A stretch of 64,000 nt of DNA from Zoogloea dura (GCF_012927165.1 NZ_JABBGA010000017.1:47573-111572); one strand, 5' to 3'. Numbered from the stretch's first letter, positions 25,165-33,676 are shown. The notes: generated by a model from the sequence alone, not told the origin. Translations and numbers: made by a program.

Positions 25165-26025
25165 ATGCGCCTCCTCTTGCTCTTCTCCCTGCTCATCAGC
25201 GCCCTGCCCTCCCCCCTGCACGCCGAGGCCATCGTCGACACCCGCAGCGGCCGCAGGCTCGCCATCGCCGACCTGCTCGACCTGGCCCGGCAGGCAGACT
25301 TCGTGCTCCTCGGCGAAGTCCATGACAATCCCCGCCATCATCAGCTGCGGGCCGAGTTCCTTGCCCGGCTTGCCCCGGACCGCGTGGTGGTGGAACACCT
25401 GGAACAAGGCCATGAAGCGCGGTGGGGCACCTCGTCCGACAGCGGGCGCAGCGTTCTCGAGGCCCTGAACCAGGCCGGCTTCGACAGCACAGGCTGGCAA
25501 TGGCCCACCCACGCGCCCCTGTTTGAGGGCCTGGCCCGGGCAGGCATCCCGGCCACCGGGGGCAACATCGGTCGCGACCTGGCCCGCCGCCTCGTCCGCG
25601 AGGGGCTCCCGGCCCTGCCGCCGCCCCTGGCCGCCCCCCTCTCCCGTGCCCCGCTCAACGCCGACGCCCAGGCCGCCCTGGACGCAGACCTGCTGGACAG
25701 CCATTGCGGCCAGTTGCCGGCCAGCCGGGTTCCCGGCATGCGCCTGGCCCAGCGGGCCCGCGACGCGGCCATGGCCACCACCCTGCTCGCCGTGCCGGGC
25801 AGGCCGGCCGTCCTGCTGGCCGGCAACGGCCACCTGCGCAGCGACTACGGCGTCCCGGCCCTGCTTGGCGAACTGCGCCCCGGCGCCCGCATCCTCAGCG
25901 TCGGCTTCATCGAAGAAGATCGGCCGGATACCGGCGACAAGCTGTACACCCACGTCTGGCGCACCCCTCCGGCACCTCGCGGCGACCCCTGCGCGGCGCT
26001 GAAGGCGGGCAAACCGAAAACCTGA
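25165..26025 (+). CDS. ChaN-like periplasmic heme-binding family protein
   Basis: The 286-residue protein has a signal peptide (residues 1-21, cut near LHA-EA) and the ChaN (COG3016, Tiki/EreA-like) core with LLGEVHDNPRHHQLR near residue 50. Later it has VVVEHLEQGHE and a LLAGNGHLRSDYGVP motif. Campylobacter ChaN binds heme and is iron-regulated. It is the last gene of the receptor operon, 39 bases after the DUF2149 gene, with a weak ribosome binding site. A role in handling released or bound tetrapyrrole in the periplasm fits the context. Confidence 0.85.
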   Translation: MRLLLLFSLLISALPSPLHAEAIVDTRSGRRLAIADLLDLARQADFVLLGEVHDNPRHHQLRAEFLARLAPDRVVVEHLEQGHEARWGTSSDSGRSVLEALNQAGFDSTGWQWPTHAPLFEGLARAGIPATGGNIGRDLARRLVREGLPALPPPLAAPLSRAPLNADAQAALDADLLDSHCGQLPASRVPGMRLAQRARDAAMATTLLAVPGRPAVLLAGNGHLRSDYGVPALLGELRPGARILSVGFIEEDRPDTGDKLYTHVWRTPPAPRGDPCAALKAGKPKT

Positions 26026-26129
26026 CATTCAGTTTTTTCCGCACTTAAGCTACCAACAATTCTGATTTTATTTACCTCTCTCCGCGGCTATCCTTGCAGG
26101 GCTGAAATCCCCAATCACAGGAGACATAC

Positions 26130-27086
26130 ATGAAATCCTTTGCCCTGATGGGCGCCGCCCTGGCGCTGGGCCTGACCCTCGTTGCCGGCGATGCCGATGC
26201 CGCCAAGCGTTTTGGTGGAGGCAAGTCGTCGGGCATGCAGCGCCAGGAACTGAGCCAGCCCAAGGCCCCCACTGCCACCCCCGCCACCCCGGCCCAGGCT
26301 CCGGGTGCCGCCGCCGCGCCGGCCCGCGCCCAGCAGGCCGCTCCGGCCGCCGCGGCCCAGGCCCAGCCCAAGCGCTCCTGGATGGGCCCCCTGGCCGGTC
26401 TCGCCGCAGGTATCGGCCTGGCCGCCCTGGCCTCCCACTTCGGCTTCGGTGAAGAGCTTGCTTCGATGATGATGATGGCGCTGATCGCCTTCGCCGTCAT
26501 TGCGGTGATCGGCTTCTTCCTGCGCAAGCGTGCCGCCGCCAACCAGCCGGCCCTTGCCGGTGCAGGTGCGGGCGCGCAAGGCATGCAGTACACCGCCAAG
26601 CAGGCTGATTACGGCAATGCCGCACCTGCCGCCGCCCCGGCCTTTGGTGGCGGTGCCGCAGCCCCCGTCGCGGCAGCTGCCGCGGCCGCTGCGACCGCCG
26701 GTGCAGGCTCCATCCCGGCCGATTTCGACGCGGAAAGCTTCGTGCGCAACGCCAAGGTGAACTTCATCCGCCTGCAGGCCGCCAACGATGCCCGCAACCT
26801 GGAAGACATCCGGGAATACACCACGCCGGAGATGTTCGCCGAGATCAAGATGAACTGGATGGATCACGGCACGGCCCCGCAGAAGACCGACGTGGTCTCC
26901 CTCAACGCCGAGGTCATCGACGTTGCCGAAGAAACCGAGCGCTATGTCGTCAGCGTCCGCTTCACCGGCCTGCTGCGCGAAGAAGCCAATGCCGCACCGG
27001 AAGGCATCGACGAGATCTGGCACCTCACCAAGCCCCGTAGTGGCAATGCTGGCTGGCTGGTGGCCGGGGTCCAGCAGAACGGCTGA
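26130..27086 (+). CDS. Tim44-like domain protein, membrane associated
   Basis: The 318-residue protein has a signal peptide (cut near ADA-AK), an Ala/Pro/Gln-rich segment (residues 40-88), two hydrophobic stretches around residues 90-135, and a C-terminal Tim44-like domain (about 195-318). The DFDAESFVRNAKVNFIRLQ and YTTPEMFAEIK stretches are typical of that domain in bacteria. Bacterial versions are widespread in betaproteobacteria but not well understood; a membrane or protein-transport role is only inferred. It is a single-gene unit with a good ribosome binding site (CAGGAGA). Confidence 0.9.
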   Translation: MKSFALMGAALALGLTLVAGDADAAKRFGGGKSSGMQRQELSQPKAPTATPATPAQAPGAAAAPARAQQAAPAAAAQAQPKRSWMGPLAGLAAGIGLAALASHFGFGEELASMMMMALIAFAVIAVIGFFLRKRAAANQPALAGAGAGAQGMQYTAKQADYGNAAPAAAPAFGGGAAAPVAAAAAAAATAGAGSIPADFDAESFVRNAKVNFIRLQAANDARNLEDIREYTTPEMFAEIKMNWMDHGTAPQKTDVVSLNAEVIDVAEETERYVVSVRFTGLLREEANAAPEGIDEIWHLTKPRSGNAGWLVAGVQQNG

Positions 27087-27155
27087 CCCCGACCGGCCTC
27101 CGGGCCGGTTGCTCCCACAACTTTACCCGTAGTACCTGTTGTACCCCCTAGCATT

Positions 27156-27193
27156 CCCCTGCCCCGGGCCAGCCGCGGCAGGGGTCTTTTTTT
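27156..27193 (+). terminator. Rho-independent terminator after Tim44-like gene
   Basis: CCCCTGCC and GGCAGGGG form a strong stem around a GC-rich loop, followed by TCTTTTTTT. Confidence 0.88.
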
Positions 27194-27220
27194 GTGCGCG
27201 CCCGGCGGCCTGGGGGCGGC

Positions 27221-28165
27221 TCAATCCGGCCGGAGCGCACCGCCCTCCCAGGCGTCCACCACGCCACCGCTGCCCATCGCCTCGAGGCCGGCCTTGGCCG
27301 CATCGGAAATGGCCAGCACACTCGGATGGGTCAGGCGCCGCTCCACCGAGATGGCGTAGTACTCGATCCGCACCTCCTCCGCCCGCCCCAGCACCACGAG
27401 ATCGCCCGAACCGAGGATCTCCTGCTCGATCGCCGTCGGCACCATGAAGGTACCAACCCCCGCCCGCCCGAAGGCGGTCATCAGTGCCGTGTCGTCGAAC
27501 TCACCGGCGATGCGCGGACGCAGCCGCTTGCGATCCAGCCAGTCCTCGAACTTCCGCCGCATCGCGGAGTCTTCCCCGGGAAGCAGGGTCGGCAGGGAGC
27601 CCATACAGGCCGGGAAGGGCTCCATGCCTTCGGTGAGCAATGAGCGGGCGGCGATGAAGCTCAGCCCCGACTCCCCCAGACGGTGGTTGTAGGCCCGCAC
27701 ATCCACCGAGGGCGGAATCGGCGAATCGGCGATGACCAGGTCCAGCTTGTGAATCGCCAGCTCGGCGAGCAGCCGGTCGAGGCGCCATTCGCGGCAGATG
27801 ATGCGCACCGGATCGGCCGGGTCCACAGCGGGCCGCAGCAGGCGGTAGGCGATCGACTTGGGCACCGCGTCCGACACCCCGACCCGGAACTCCACCGGCC
27901 GGCCCTTGGGATAGTGGCGCAGGGCCTGCTCCAGCTCGGCGCTGAGGGAGAACATCTCGTCCGCGTATTCCATGGCCAGGCGCCCCGCCGGGGTCAGCTC
28001 CAGGCTGCGGCCGTCGCGGGCGAAGAGCTGGGTGTCGAGGCTGTCCTCGAGCAGGCGGATCTGCCCGCTGATGGTCTGCGGGGTGATGTGCAGGGCCTCG
28101 CCGGCCTTCACCACGCCACCGCTGCGGGCAGTCTTCCAGAAATAGAAAAGGTGCTTCAGGTTCAT
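27221..28165 (-). CDS. nhaR: LysR-family regulator, NhaR-like
   Basis: The 314-residue protein starts MNLKHLFYFWKTARSGGVVKA, the signature of NhaR, which lacks the usual LysR LR-F start. The winged helix continues with LHITPQTISGQIRLLE and is followed by the co-inducer domain (VGVSDAVPKSIAYRLL). NhaR controls Na+/H+ antiporter nhaA and other genes in enterobacteria. No nhaA is present here; the divergent gene is a ribosome hibernation factor. The ATG at 28165 is chosen over upstream in-frame starts that add no family sequence. Confidence 0.88.
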   Translation of the reverse strand: MNLKHLFYFWKTARSGGVVKAGEALHITPQTISGQIRLLEDSLDTQLFARDGRSLELTPAGRLAMEYADEMFSLSAELEQALRHYPKGRPVEFRVGVSDAVPKSIAYRLLRPAVDPADPVRIICREWRLDRLLAELAIHKLDLVIADSPIPPSVDVRAYNHRLGESGLSFIAARSLLTEGMEPFPACMGSLPTLLPGEDSAMRRKFEDWLDRKRLRPRIAGEFDDTALMTAFGRAGVGTFMVPTAIEQEILGSGDLVVLGRAEEVRIEYYAISVERRLTHPSVLAISDAAKAGLEAMGSGGVVDAWEGGALRPD

Positions 28166-28214
28166 GGCGTTTCCGGCCTCTCCAAGCGGATGTAACACTT
28201 CGAATATATCGAAA

Positions 28215-28251
28215 CAATACATCAGCTAATGCGACTTTACTTGATGTATTG
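28215..28251. promoter_or_regulatory. Perfect 10-bp dyad between nhaR-like and hibernation-factor genes
   Basis: CAATACATCA (28215-28224) and TGATGTATTG (28242-28251) are exact inverted copies separated by 17 bases. The site lies over the -35 region of the hibernation-factor promoter and upstream of the regulator gene, the usual position for a LysR operator. Confidence 0.65.
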
Positions 28252-28275
28252 GCGCCCATATAGTGAGGCCTCACT
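28236..28275 (+). promoter_or_regulatory. Promoter of hibernation factor with a 14-bp palindrome at the start site
   Basis: TTTACT (28236-28241) and TATAGT (28259-28264) are spaced by 17 bases. The perfect palindrome AGTGAGGCCTCACT (28262-28275) covers the predicted transcription start and would suit a repressor. Confidence 0.5.
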
Positions 28276-28296
28276 CACTGCAAAGGAGATGACATC

Positions 28297-28647
28297 ATGG
28301 AAGTCCAGATCAAGGCCAAAGGCTTGCCCACCGCCAAGTACCTGCGCAATCACGCCAACCGCCGCATCCGCGCCGCCCTGGGCCGCTTTGGCCAGGCCGT
28401 GCAGTCGGTCACCGTGCGCCTGTCGGACGTCAACGGCCCCCGTGGCGGTGCCGACAAGCTGGCCCGGATCGTGGTGCAGCTGAAGAACCGCTCGCTGGTG
28501 ATGGAAGAGATCGGCGCCGACATGCGCGAAGCCATCGACCGGCTGGCCGACCGGGTCCAGTACAAGGTCGCGTGCCAGATGGACCGCCTGATCCGTGCCC
28601 AGCGCCGCCAGGTCCTGATCCCCATCCCGATCCAGGCCGCCGACTAA
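28297..28647 (+). CDS. Ribosome hibernation promoting factor-like protein (S30AE family)
   Basis: The 116-residue protein has the short HPF/YfiA fold. It carries the beta strand VTVRLSDVNGPRGGADKLARIVVQL, broken here by the variable loop, and the helix DMREAIDRLADRVQYKVACQMDRL. These factors bind the 30S decoding site and silence ribosomes during starvation. The gene is far from rpoN, where canonical hpf usually lies, so this may be a second, separately controlled factor. AAAGGAG precedes the ATG. Confidence 0.82.
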   Translation: MEVQIKAKGLPTAKYLRNHANRRIRAALGRFGQAVQSVTVRLSDVNGPRGGADKLARIVVQLKNRSLVMEEIGADMREAIDRLADRVQYKVACQMDRLIRAQRRQVLIPIPIQAAD

Positions 28648-28756
28648 GTCTTCCAATCGACTCCGCCCCGTCGCAGCCGCTCCGGCTGTGGCCGGGGCCG
28701 CCCTCCAACCCGCGCAGCAGCGGCCGGCGGCTTCCCGATTCTGGGTAGATTCCGGG

Positions 28757-28762
28757 TAAAAT
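28757..28762 (+). promoter_or_regulatory. -10-like element before the COG2509 flavoprotein gene
   Basis: TAAAAT lies 44 bases before the ATG, within a leader that has no other clear signal. Assigned by position only. Confidence 0.35.
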
Positions 28763-28805
28763 CGCCGCCCCATCATCAGCCATCTGCGGGATCCGCCATC
28801 CCGCC

Positions 28806-30416
28806 ATGACGCCCATGCTGCGCATTTCCGAACTCCGCCTGCCCCTCGACCATCCGGCCGAGGCCCTGCCCGCCGCCATCCTCAAGCGCCTCGGCATTCC
28901 CTCCGCCGACATGGCCGGCTTCACCGTCTTCAAGCGCAGCTACGACGCGCGCAAGAACGCCCACCTTACCTTCATCTACATCGTCGATGTGGAGGTGAAG
29001 GACGAGGCCGCCCTACTGCACAAGTTCGCCGGCGACCTGCACATCAAGCCGACCCCGGACATGGCCTACCGCTTCGTCGGCAAGGCCCCGCCCGGTTTCG
29101 CCCAGCGCCCGGTGGTGATCGGCTTCGGCCCCTGCGGCATCTTTGCCGCCCTGATCCTCGCCCAGGCGGGCTTCCGGCCTATCGTGCTCGAGCGGGGCAA
29201 GGCCGTGCGCGAGCGCACCCAGGACACCTGGGGCCTGTGGCGCAAGAACACCCTCAACCCCGAATCCAACGTGCAGTTCGGCGAAGGCGGCGCGGGCACC
29301 TTCTCGGACGGCAAGCTCTACAGCCAGATCAAGGACCCGAAGCACTACGGCCGCAAGGTGCTGACCGAGTTCGTCAAGGCCGGCGCGCCGGAGGAGATCC
29401 TCTACGTGTCCAAGCCGCACATCGGCACCTTCCGCCTGGTCGGCATGGTCGAGACCATGCGTGCCGAGATCGAGGCCCTGGGTGGCGAGATCCGCTTCCA
29501 GCAGCGGGTCACCGACGTCCTCATCGAAGACGGCCAGGTGCGTGGCGTGCGCACTGCCAGCGGCGACGAGATCCGTACCGACCACGTGGTGCTGGCCCTC
29601 GGCCACAGCGCCCGCGACACCTTCGAAATGCTCCACCAGCGGGGCGTCTTCATGGAGGCCAAGCCCTTCTCGGTGGGTTTCCGCATCGAGCACCCCCAGT
29701 CGCTGATCGACAAGGCCCGCCTCGGCCCCCACGCCGGCCACCCGGAACTGGGCGCGGCCGACTACAAGCTGGTCCATCACGCCTCCAACGGGCGCGCGGT
29801 CTACAGCTTCTGCATGTGTCCGGGCGGCACCGTGGTGGCGGCCACCTCGGAACCCAACCGGGTCGTCACCAACGGCATGAGCCAGTACTCGCGCAACGAG
29901 CGCAACGCCAATGCGGGCATCGTCGTCAGCATCGACCCGAAGGACTATCCGGGCGGCCCGCTGGCCGGCATCGAGCTCCAGCGCCGGCTGGAGAGCCATG
30001 CCTTCGTGCTCGGCGGCGAGACCTATGAGGCGCCGGGCCAGTTGGTCGGCGACTTCCTCAAGGGCAAGCCGTCCACCCAGCTGGGCTCGGTGGAGCCGTC
30101 GTACAAACCGGGGGTGAAGCTGGGCGATCTGTCCACCGCCCTGCCCGACTACGCCATCGCCGCCATGCGCGAGGCGCTCCCCGCCTTCGACCGGCAGATC
30201 CGCGGCTTCAATATGTACGACGCGGTGCTCACCGGCGTCGAGACGCGCACCTCCTCGCCCCTGCGCATCACCCGCGGCGAGAACTGCCAGAGCCTCAATG
30301 TGAAGGGCCTCTACCCGGCCGGCGAAGGTGCCGGTTACGCGGGCGGCATCCTGTCGGCCGGCGTGGACGGCATCCGCGTCGCCGAAGCCGTCACCGCCGG
30401 GCTGCTGGGGCAGTAG
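28806..30416 (+). CDS. FAD-dependent oxidoreductase (COG2509 family)
   Basis: The 536-residue protein has an N-terminal ~95-residue domain (LRISELRLPLDH) then a Rossmann FAD-binding motif (VVIGFGPCGIFAAL, near residue 103). The NVQFGEGGAGTFSDGKLYSQ stretch and the C-terminal GLYPAGEGAGYAGGI motif are hallmarks of this widespread dehydrogenase family. The substrate has not been established for most members. An in-frame ATG three codons downstream is a possible alternative start. It is a lone gene, followed by the inverted-repeat element. Confidence 0.88.
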   Translation: MTPMLRISELRLPLDHPAEALPAAILKRLGIPSADMAGFTVFKRSYDARKNAHLTFIYIVDVEVKDEAALLHKFAGDLHIKPTPDMAYRFVGKAPPGFAQRPVVIGFGPCGIFAALILAQAGFRPIVLERGKAVRERTQDTWGLWRKNTLNPESNVQFGEGGAGTFSDGKLYSQIKDPKHYGRKVLTEFVKAGAPEEILYVSKPHIGTFRLVGMVETMRAEIEALGGEIRFQQRVTDVLIEDGQVRGVRTASGDEIRTDHVVLALGHSARDTFEMLHQRGVFMEAKPFSVGFRIEHPQSLIDKARLGPHAGHPELGAADYKLVHHASNGRAVYSFCMCPGGTVVAATSEPNRVVTNGMSQYSRNERNANAGIVVSIDPKDYPGGPLAGIELQRRLESHAFVLGGETYEAPGQLVGDFLKGKPSTQLGSVEPSYKPGVKLGDLSTALPDYAIAAMREALPAFDRQIRGFNMYDAVLTGVETRTSSPLRITRGENCQSLNVKGLYPAGEGAGYAGGILSAGVDGIRVAEAVTAGLLGQ

Positions 30417-30527
30417 GGGCGGCTTCAGCCGCCCGCGAACTCGGATCAAGCACTGCGTCTGTGCCTTTACTGGTCGGCTTTCCGTTGTTTTGAGTTGGAT
30501 TGGCCGGGAATTCGCCCCGGCGGGCGA

Positions 30528-30557
30528 CCTTCTTCTTTGCTTCGCCAAAGAAGAAGG
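30528..30557. repeat. 12-bp hairpin inside left arm
   Basis: CCTTCTTCTTTG and CAAAGAAGAAGG are perfectly inverted with a six-base loop. The corresponding place in the right arm (about 30990-31015) has ACTTCTTTG and CAAAGAAGT. Confidence 0.75.
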
Positions 30558-30582
30558 CAAGAAAGGCGACCCGGCTTCCCCG

Positions 30583-30603
30583 GTCGTTCGCGTAGCGAAC
30601 GAC
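30583..30603. repeat. 9-bp hairpin with compensatory change, left arm
   Basis: GTCGTTCGC and GCGAACGAC form a perfect stem around GTA. The right-arm equivalent differs by a paired change that keeps the stem. Confidence 0.8.
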
Positions 30604-30944
30604 TCCCCTGCGCTGCTCGCATCGGGCGGCCGGCGCGGAACTCGTCGGCTGCGCCTCCTCAAACAGCCGCGCCGGACTACCCCGCCCGCTGCTGCGCGGA
30701 TCAAAGGGTCAGGACGGGCTTTCAGCAAACACCGAGCCTCTACGGAAAAGGCAGTGGATGCGAGACGTTGGGGTTTTGCTTTTTCCATGAAAGCCAACCA
30801 AGGCTTCAGCAAACGCGCGGAGCTTGCGAAAAGCCCGTTCCGACCCTTTGATCCGCGGAACGGCAGGCGGGGTAGTCCGGCGCGGCTGTCTGAGCCCGCA
30901 GGGCGAGTTCCGCGCCGGCCGCCTGCCGTGAGCAGCGCAGGGCA

Positions 30945-30965
30945 GTCATTCGCGTAGCGAATGAC
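30945..30965. repeat. 9-bp hairpin with compensatory change, right arm
   Basis: GTCATTCGC and GCGAATGAC form a perfect stem around GTA. Compared with the left-arm hairpin, a G-C pair has become A-T on both sides. Confidence 0.8.
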
Positions 30966-31128
30966 CGGCGAGGCGGGTCGCCTTTCTTGCTTACTTCTTT
31001 GGCGAAGCAAAGAAGTGAGTCGCCCGCCGGGGCGAATTCTCGGCCAATCCAACCCAAAACAACGGAAAGCCGCCCAGATATGGCCCACACGGCGGGGAGC
31101 CAGTTCCCCTCCGCGGGGAACCCGGCGC

Positions 31129-32484
31129 TCAGAAGCGGTAGCGTGCACCCATCATCAGCGACTTGGGCGTGAAGTTGGCCGGCAGGTTGGTGTCGCCGTC
31201 GTAACCCTGGCAGGTGCCGCCGGCGCACAGGGAGTTCTTGCCGCCGTTCTGGTTGCTGACCTGGGCGTAGTAGGCGTACAGGTCGGTCTGGCGGTCGAGG
31301 GCGTATTCGTAACCCAGGCCGAAGTGGCTGGAGTCGCGATCAGTGCTCATGCGGTCATCCAGGTGCCCGTACACGGCGCGCAGGGTGTGCACGCTCTTGA
31401 AGGGCACCGCCACGCCCAGCCACCACACCCGGCGGTCCAGCTTCTTGCCCACCCCGTCCTGGGTGTCCTCACCCAGCAGGTACTGGGCATACACCTTGGC
31501 CACCTGGAAGTCGTAGGTAGCCGCCAGGTTGCGGGCCTTGCGGCGGACGTCCTCGGTGGCCGGCGCGGCAACCGTGCCCTGGCGCAGGAAGTTCAGATAG
31601 CCGGCGCCCACGAACAGGGGCCCCTTGCGGTAGGTCAGGCTGGCGCTGCTGCCCTTGCCTTCATCCTTGGGCCCGGTGCTGGTGGCGGAGCCGGTCACCC
31701 CCACGTTGCTGCGGCTGTTGTTCTCCATGCCCGCCGAGTAGGCCAGGCTGGCCTGGAAGCCGCCGATGTTTGGCGAGAAGTAGAACACCCCGTTGTCGAA
31801 GCGGCTGGCCGCCGCGCTGGACCACAGGCGGAAGGCCGTGGCGCCGCCGATGGTGAAGGGGTCGGAGCTGCTGGTGATCGAGTAGATCGGCGCATAGTCC
31901 CGGCCGAAGCGGATGTCGCCCGCCTTGCCGCGCAGGCCCACGAAGGTGTTGCGGGAGAAGATCGCCACGCCGGTGGTGTTGGGTGCCGAAGACGAGGCCG
32001 CGCCCTGCCCCGGATTGCTGATGTTGCTGGAGTGGCCGGTGTTCTGCCCGTTGTCGAAGGAGATGCCCGCCTCGAGCTGGAAGTAGGCCGACAGATCGTC
32101 GCCGAAGCCCCGCTCCCCCTTGAAACCCAGCCGGCTGGCCGAGCCGAGGCCGCTCTGCACGCGGACCTTGTGGCCCTGGCCGTAGTCGCCGTATTCGATA
32201 CCGGCGTCGGCAATACCGTAGATGCTCAGGCCGGCCGGCATGGACAGGGACTTGCCGGCCGGCTTCGCCACAGCGGCAGCGCTGCTCTCCACCTTGGCCA
32301 CCACCCGGGCGGTCTCGGCCTGGGCGGCGGTGGCGGCTGCCAGCTTCTTCTCCAGCTCCTCCAGGCGGGCGCGCTGGGCCGCCAGCTCGGCGCGCAGCTC
32401 ATCGTTCACATCGGCCAGGGCCGGCGTAGCGGCAAAGCTCGTCATGCAGGCGGCAAGGGCAGCGTAAATCAGGGTCTGTCTCAT
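31129..32484 (-). CDS. Gram-negative porin (betaproteobacterial Porin_4 type)
   Basis: The 451-residue protein has a signal peptide (cut near ALA-DV), a short coiled-coil segment (residues ~27-75) and a 16-strand-type barrel beginning LSIYGIADAGIEYGDY and ending GARYRF with a C-terminal Phe. FVGLRGKAGDIRFGRDY is the loop-3 region. A coiled coil before the barrel is more common in DcaP-like or phosphate porins. GAGGAAAG precedes the ATG. A CTTTC-N6-CTTTC repeat about 91 bases upstream of the ATG matches one upstream of the ABC binding-protein gene. Confidence 0.9.
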   Translation of the reverse strand: MRQTLIYAALAACMTSFAATPALADVNDELRAELAAQRARLEELEKKLAAATAAQAETARVVAKVESSAAAVAKPAGKSLSMPAGLSIYGIADAGIEYGDYGQGHKVRVQSGLGSASRLGFKGERGFGDDLSAYFQLEAGISFDNGQNTGHSSNISNPGQGAASSSAPNTTGVAIFSRNTFVGLRGKAGDIRFGRDYAPIYSITSSSDPFTIGGATAFRLWSSAAASRFDNGVFYFSPNIGGFQASLAYSAGMENNSRSNVGVTGSATSTGPKDEGKGSSASLTYRKGPLFVGAGYLNFLRQGTVAAPATEDVRRKARNLAATYDFQVAKVYAQYLLGEDTQDGVGKKLDRRVWWLGVAVPFKSVHTLRAVYGHLDDRMSTDRDSSHFGLGYEYALDRQTDLYAYYAQVSNQNGGKNSLCAGGTCQGYDGDTNLPANFTPKSLMMGARYRF

Positions 32485-32574
32485 CTCAACTTTCCTCTTT
32501 TATTGTGTGGGCGGTACGCCTCTCAGCTCCCCCGGCGATACCGGGTGGAACGCTGTCGATTTCAGCGGAATCAC

Positions 32575-32590
32575 CTTTCGATCCGCTTTC
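32575..32590 (+). promoter_or_regulatory. CTTTC direct repeat upstream of porin gene (possible OmpR-family site)
   Basis: CTTTC GATCCG CTTTC repeats at an 11-base period on the plus strand, 91 bases before the minus-strand porin ATG. The same arrangement occurs at 37828. OmpR-family regulators bind tandem half-sites with this period. Confidence 0.5.
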
Positions 32591-32596
32591 GGTGTC

Positions 32597-33676
32597 TCAG
32601 CGCCCAAGCACGCGCAGGAGGCGCAAGAAGAGGCCGCACATGTGCGGCGCCCACACCGTAAACAGCACCACCCGCAGCACATGGGTGGCGGTGACCAGGG
32701 GAACGGCCAGATGCATCACCTTGGCCGTCACGCACATCTCGGCCATGCCACCGGGTGAGGCCGCCAGGGCCAGGGACGAAACGGGGATGGGCACGAAGCG
32801 TCCGAGCGCCGCCACGAAGGCTGCGGACAGGATCAATGCCAGCAGGGTGCTGGCGGCCGACACGGCGAGGAAGCGCGGCGCGGCACGGAAGAACTCGGGT
32901 GAGAAGCGGCAGCCCAGGGCCGTGCCGAGCAACAGCTGGCCCGCGCTCACCGCCCATGCCGGCAAGGCCGACAGGGGCACCTGCAGGGCCGCCAGGGCAC
33001 CGACGCACAACAGCGGCCCCAGCACCCAGGCATTGGCGATGCGCAGGCGGTGCAGCAGCATCACCCCGGCCAGGGCGGCCCCCACCAGCAGGGGCAGGCG
33101 GGCCGGGTCAACGGCGCGCGCGCTGCCGCTGAAGACCTCGACCCCCACCGCCCCCCAGTGCTGCAGCACGAAGGGCACCACCGACACCACCACCATCACC
33201 CGCAGGGCGTGGGCCGCGGCCACCCGGTCCGGCGCACCGCCCTGGCGCTCGGCCAGCACCACCATCTCGGAAGCGCCGCCGGGCAGGCCGGCGAAGAAGG
33301 CTGTCTCGGCCCCCACTCCGGTCCACCGCCGGATCACCAGGGCGCTCAGCACCCCCACCCCGACCGCACAGGCGGCCATCGACAGCACCGGCAGCAGGTT
33401 GTCCCCCAGGTGCCCGAGCACCTCCGGCGTGAAGTACAGCCCCAGGGCGGTGCCGATCGCCCACAGCCCGGCCTGGCGGCCTCCCGGCGCCGCCAGCAGG
33501 GGCAGGCCCGCGGTGCGGGCCGCCGCCACGCTGAACAAGGGCCCGATCATCCACGGCAGGGGCAGGTGCAGGTGTTCGGCGCCCAGCGCCGCCCCCAGGG
33601 CCAGCAGCAGGGCGGCCAGGACCCACCCGACGGGGGCCTTCCTTGCAAGAGTCTGGAACATGATCCGATGAGTCAT
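32597..33676 (-). CDS. AbrB-family membrane protein (duplicated AbrB domain)
   Basis: The 359-residue protein has about ten transmembrane helices arranged as two similar halves. Each half carries the LPWMIGPL/AWVLGPLL and FAGLPGGASEMVVLA/LAASPGGMAEMCVTA motifs. That matches Pfam AbrB (PF05145), which in Gram-negatives is a membrane protein, not the DNA-binding AbrB. Often annotated as ammonia monooxygenase or regulator, it has no proven role; transport is likely. It lies just upstream of the porin gene on the same strand. Confidence 0.87.
   Translation of the reverse strand: MTHRIMFQTLARKAPVGWVLAALLLALGAALGAEHLHLPLPWMIGPLFSVAAARTAGLPLLAAPGGRQAGLWAIGTALGLYFTPEVLGHLGDNLLPVLSMAACAVGVGVLSALVIRRWTGVGAETAFFAGLPGGASEMVVLAERQGGAPDRVAAAHALRVMVVVSVVPFVLQHWGAVGVEVFSGSARAVDPARLPLLVGAALAGVMLLHRLRIANAWVLGPLLCVGALAALQVPLSALPAWAVSAGQLLLGTALGCRFSPEFFRAAPRFLAVSAASTLLALILSAAFVAALGRFVPIPVSSLALAASPGGMAEMCVTAKVMHLAVPLVTATHVLRVVLFTVWAPHMCGLFLRLLRVLGR

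Larger units (their letters stand above)
30476..31071. repeat. ~600-bp imperfect inverted-repeat element
   Basis: The left arm (about 30476-30730) and the right arm (about 30822-31071) are inverted copies. The outer ends are GGCTTTCCGTTGTTTTG and its complement. Inner ends share GCGGATCAAAGGGTC. About 90 bases separate the arms. Each arm contains smaller hairpins. It lies between two convergent genes and encodes no transposase. The spurious open frames it creates are compositionally odd, so I annotate it as a non-coding repeat. Confidence 0.88.

Noticed and set aside
30476..31071. Insertion sequence
   Set aside because: No transposase frame and no clear target duplication; arms are imperfect and carry nested hairpins, so a non-coding repeat is a better description.
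29013..31148. Very long minus-strand open frame (over 700 codons) across the flavoprotein gene and inverted repeat
   Set aside because: It is the antisense shadow of the COG2509 gene plus the non-coding repeat; its translated sequence is Arg/Gly/Ala-rich with no family similarity.
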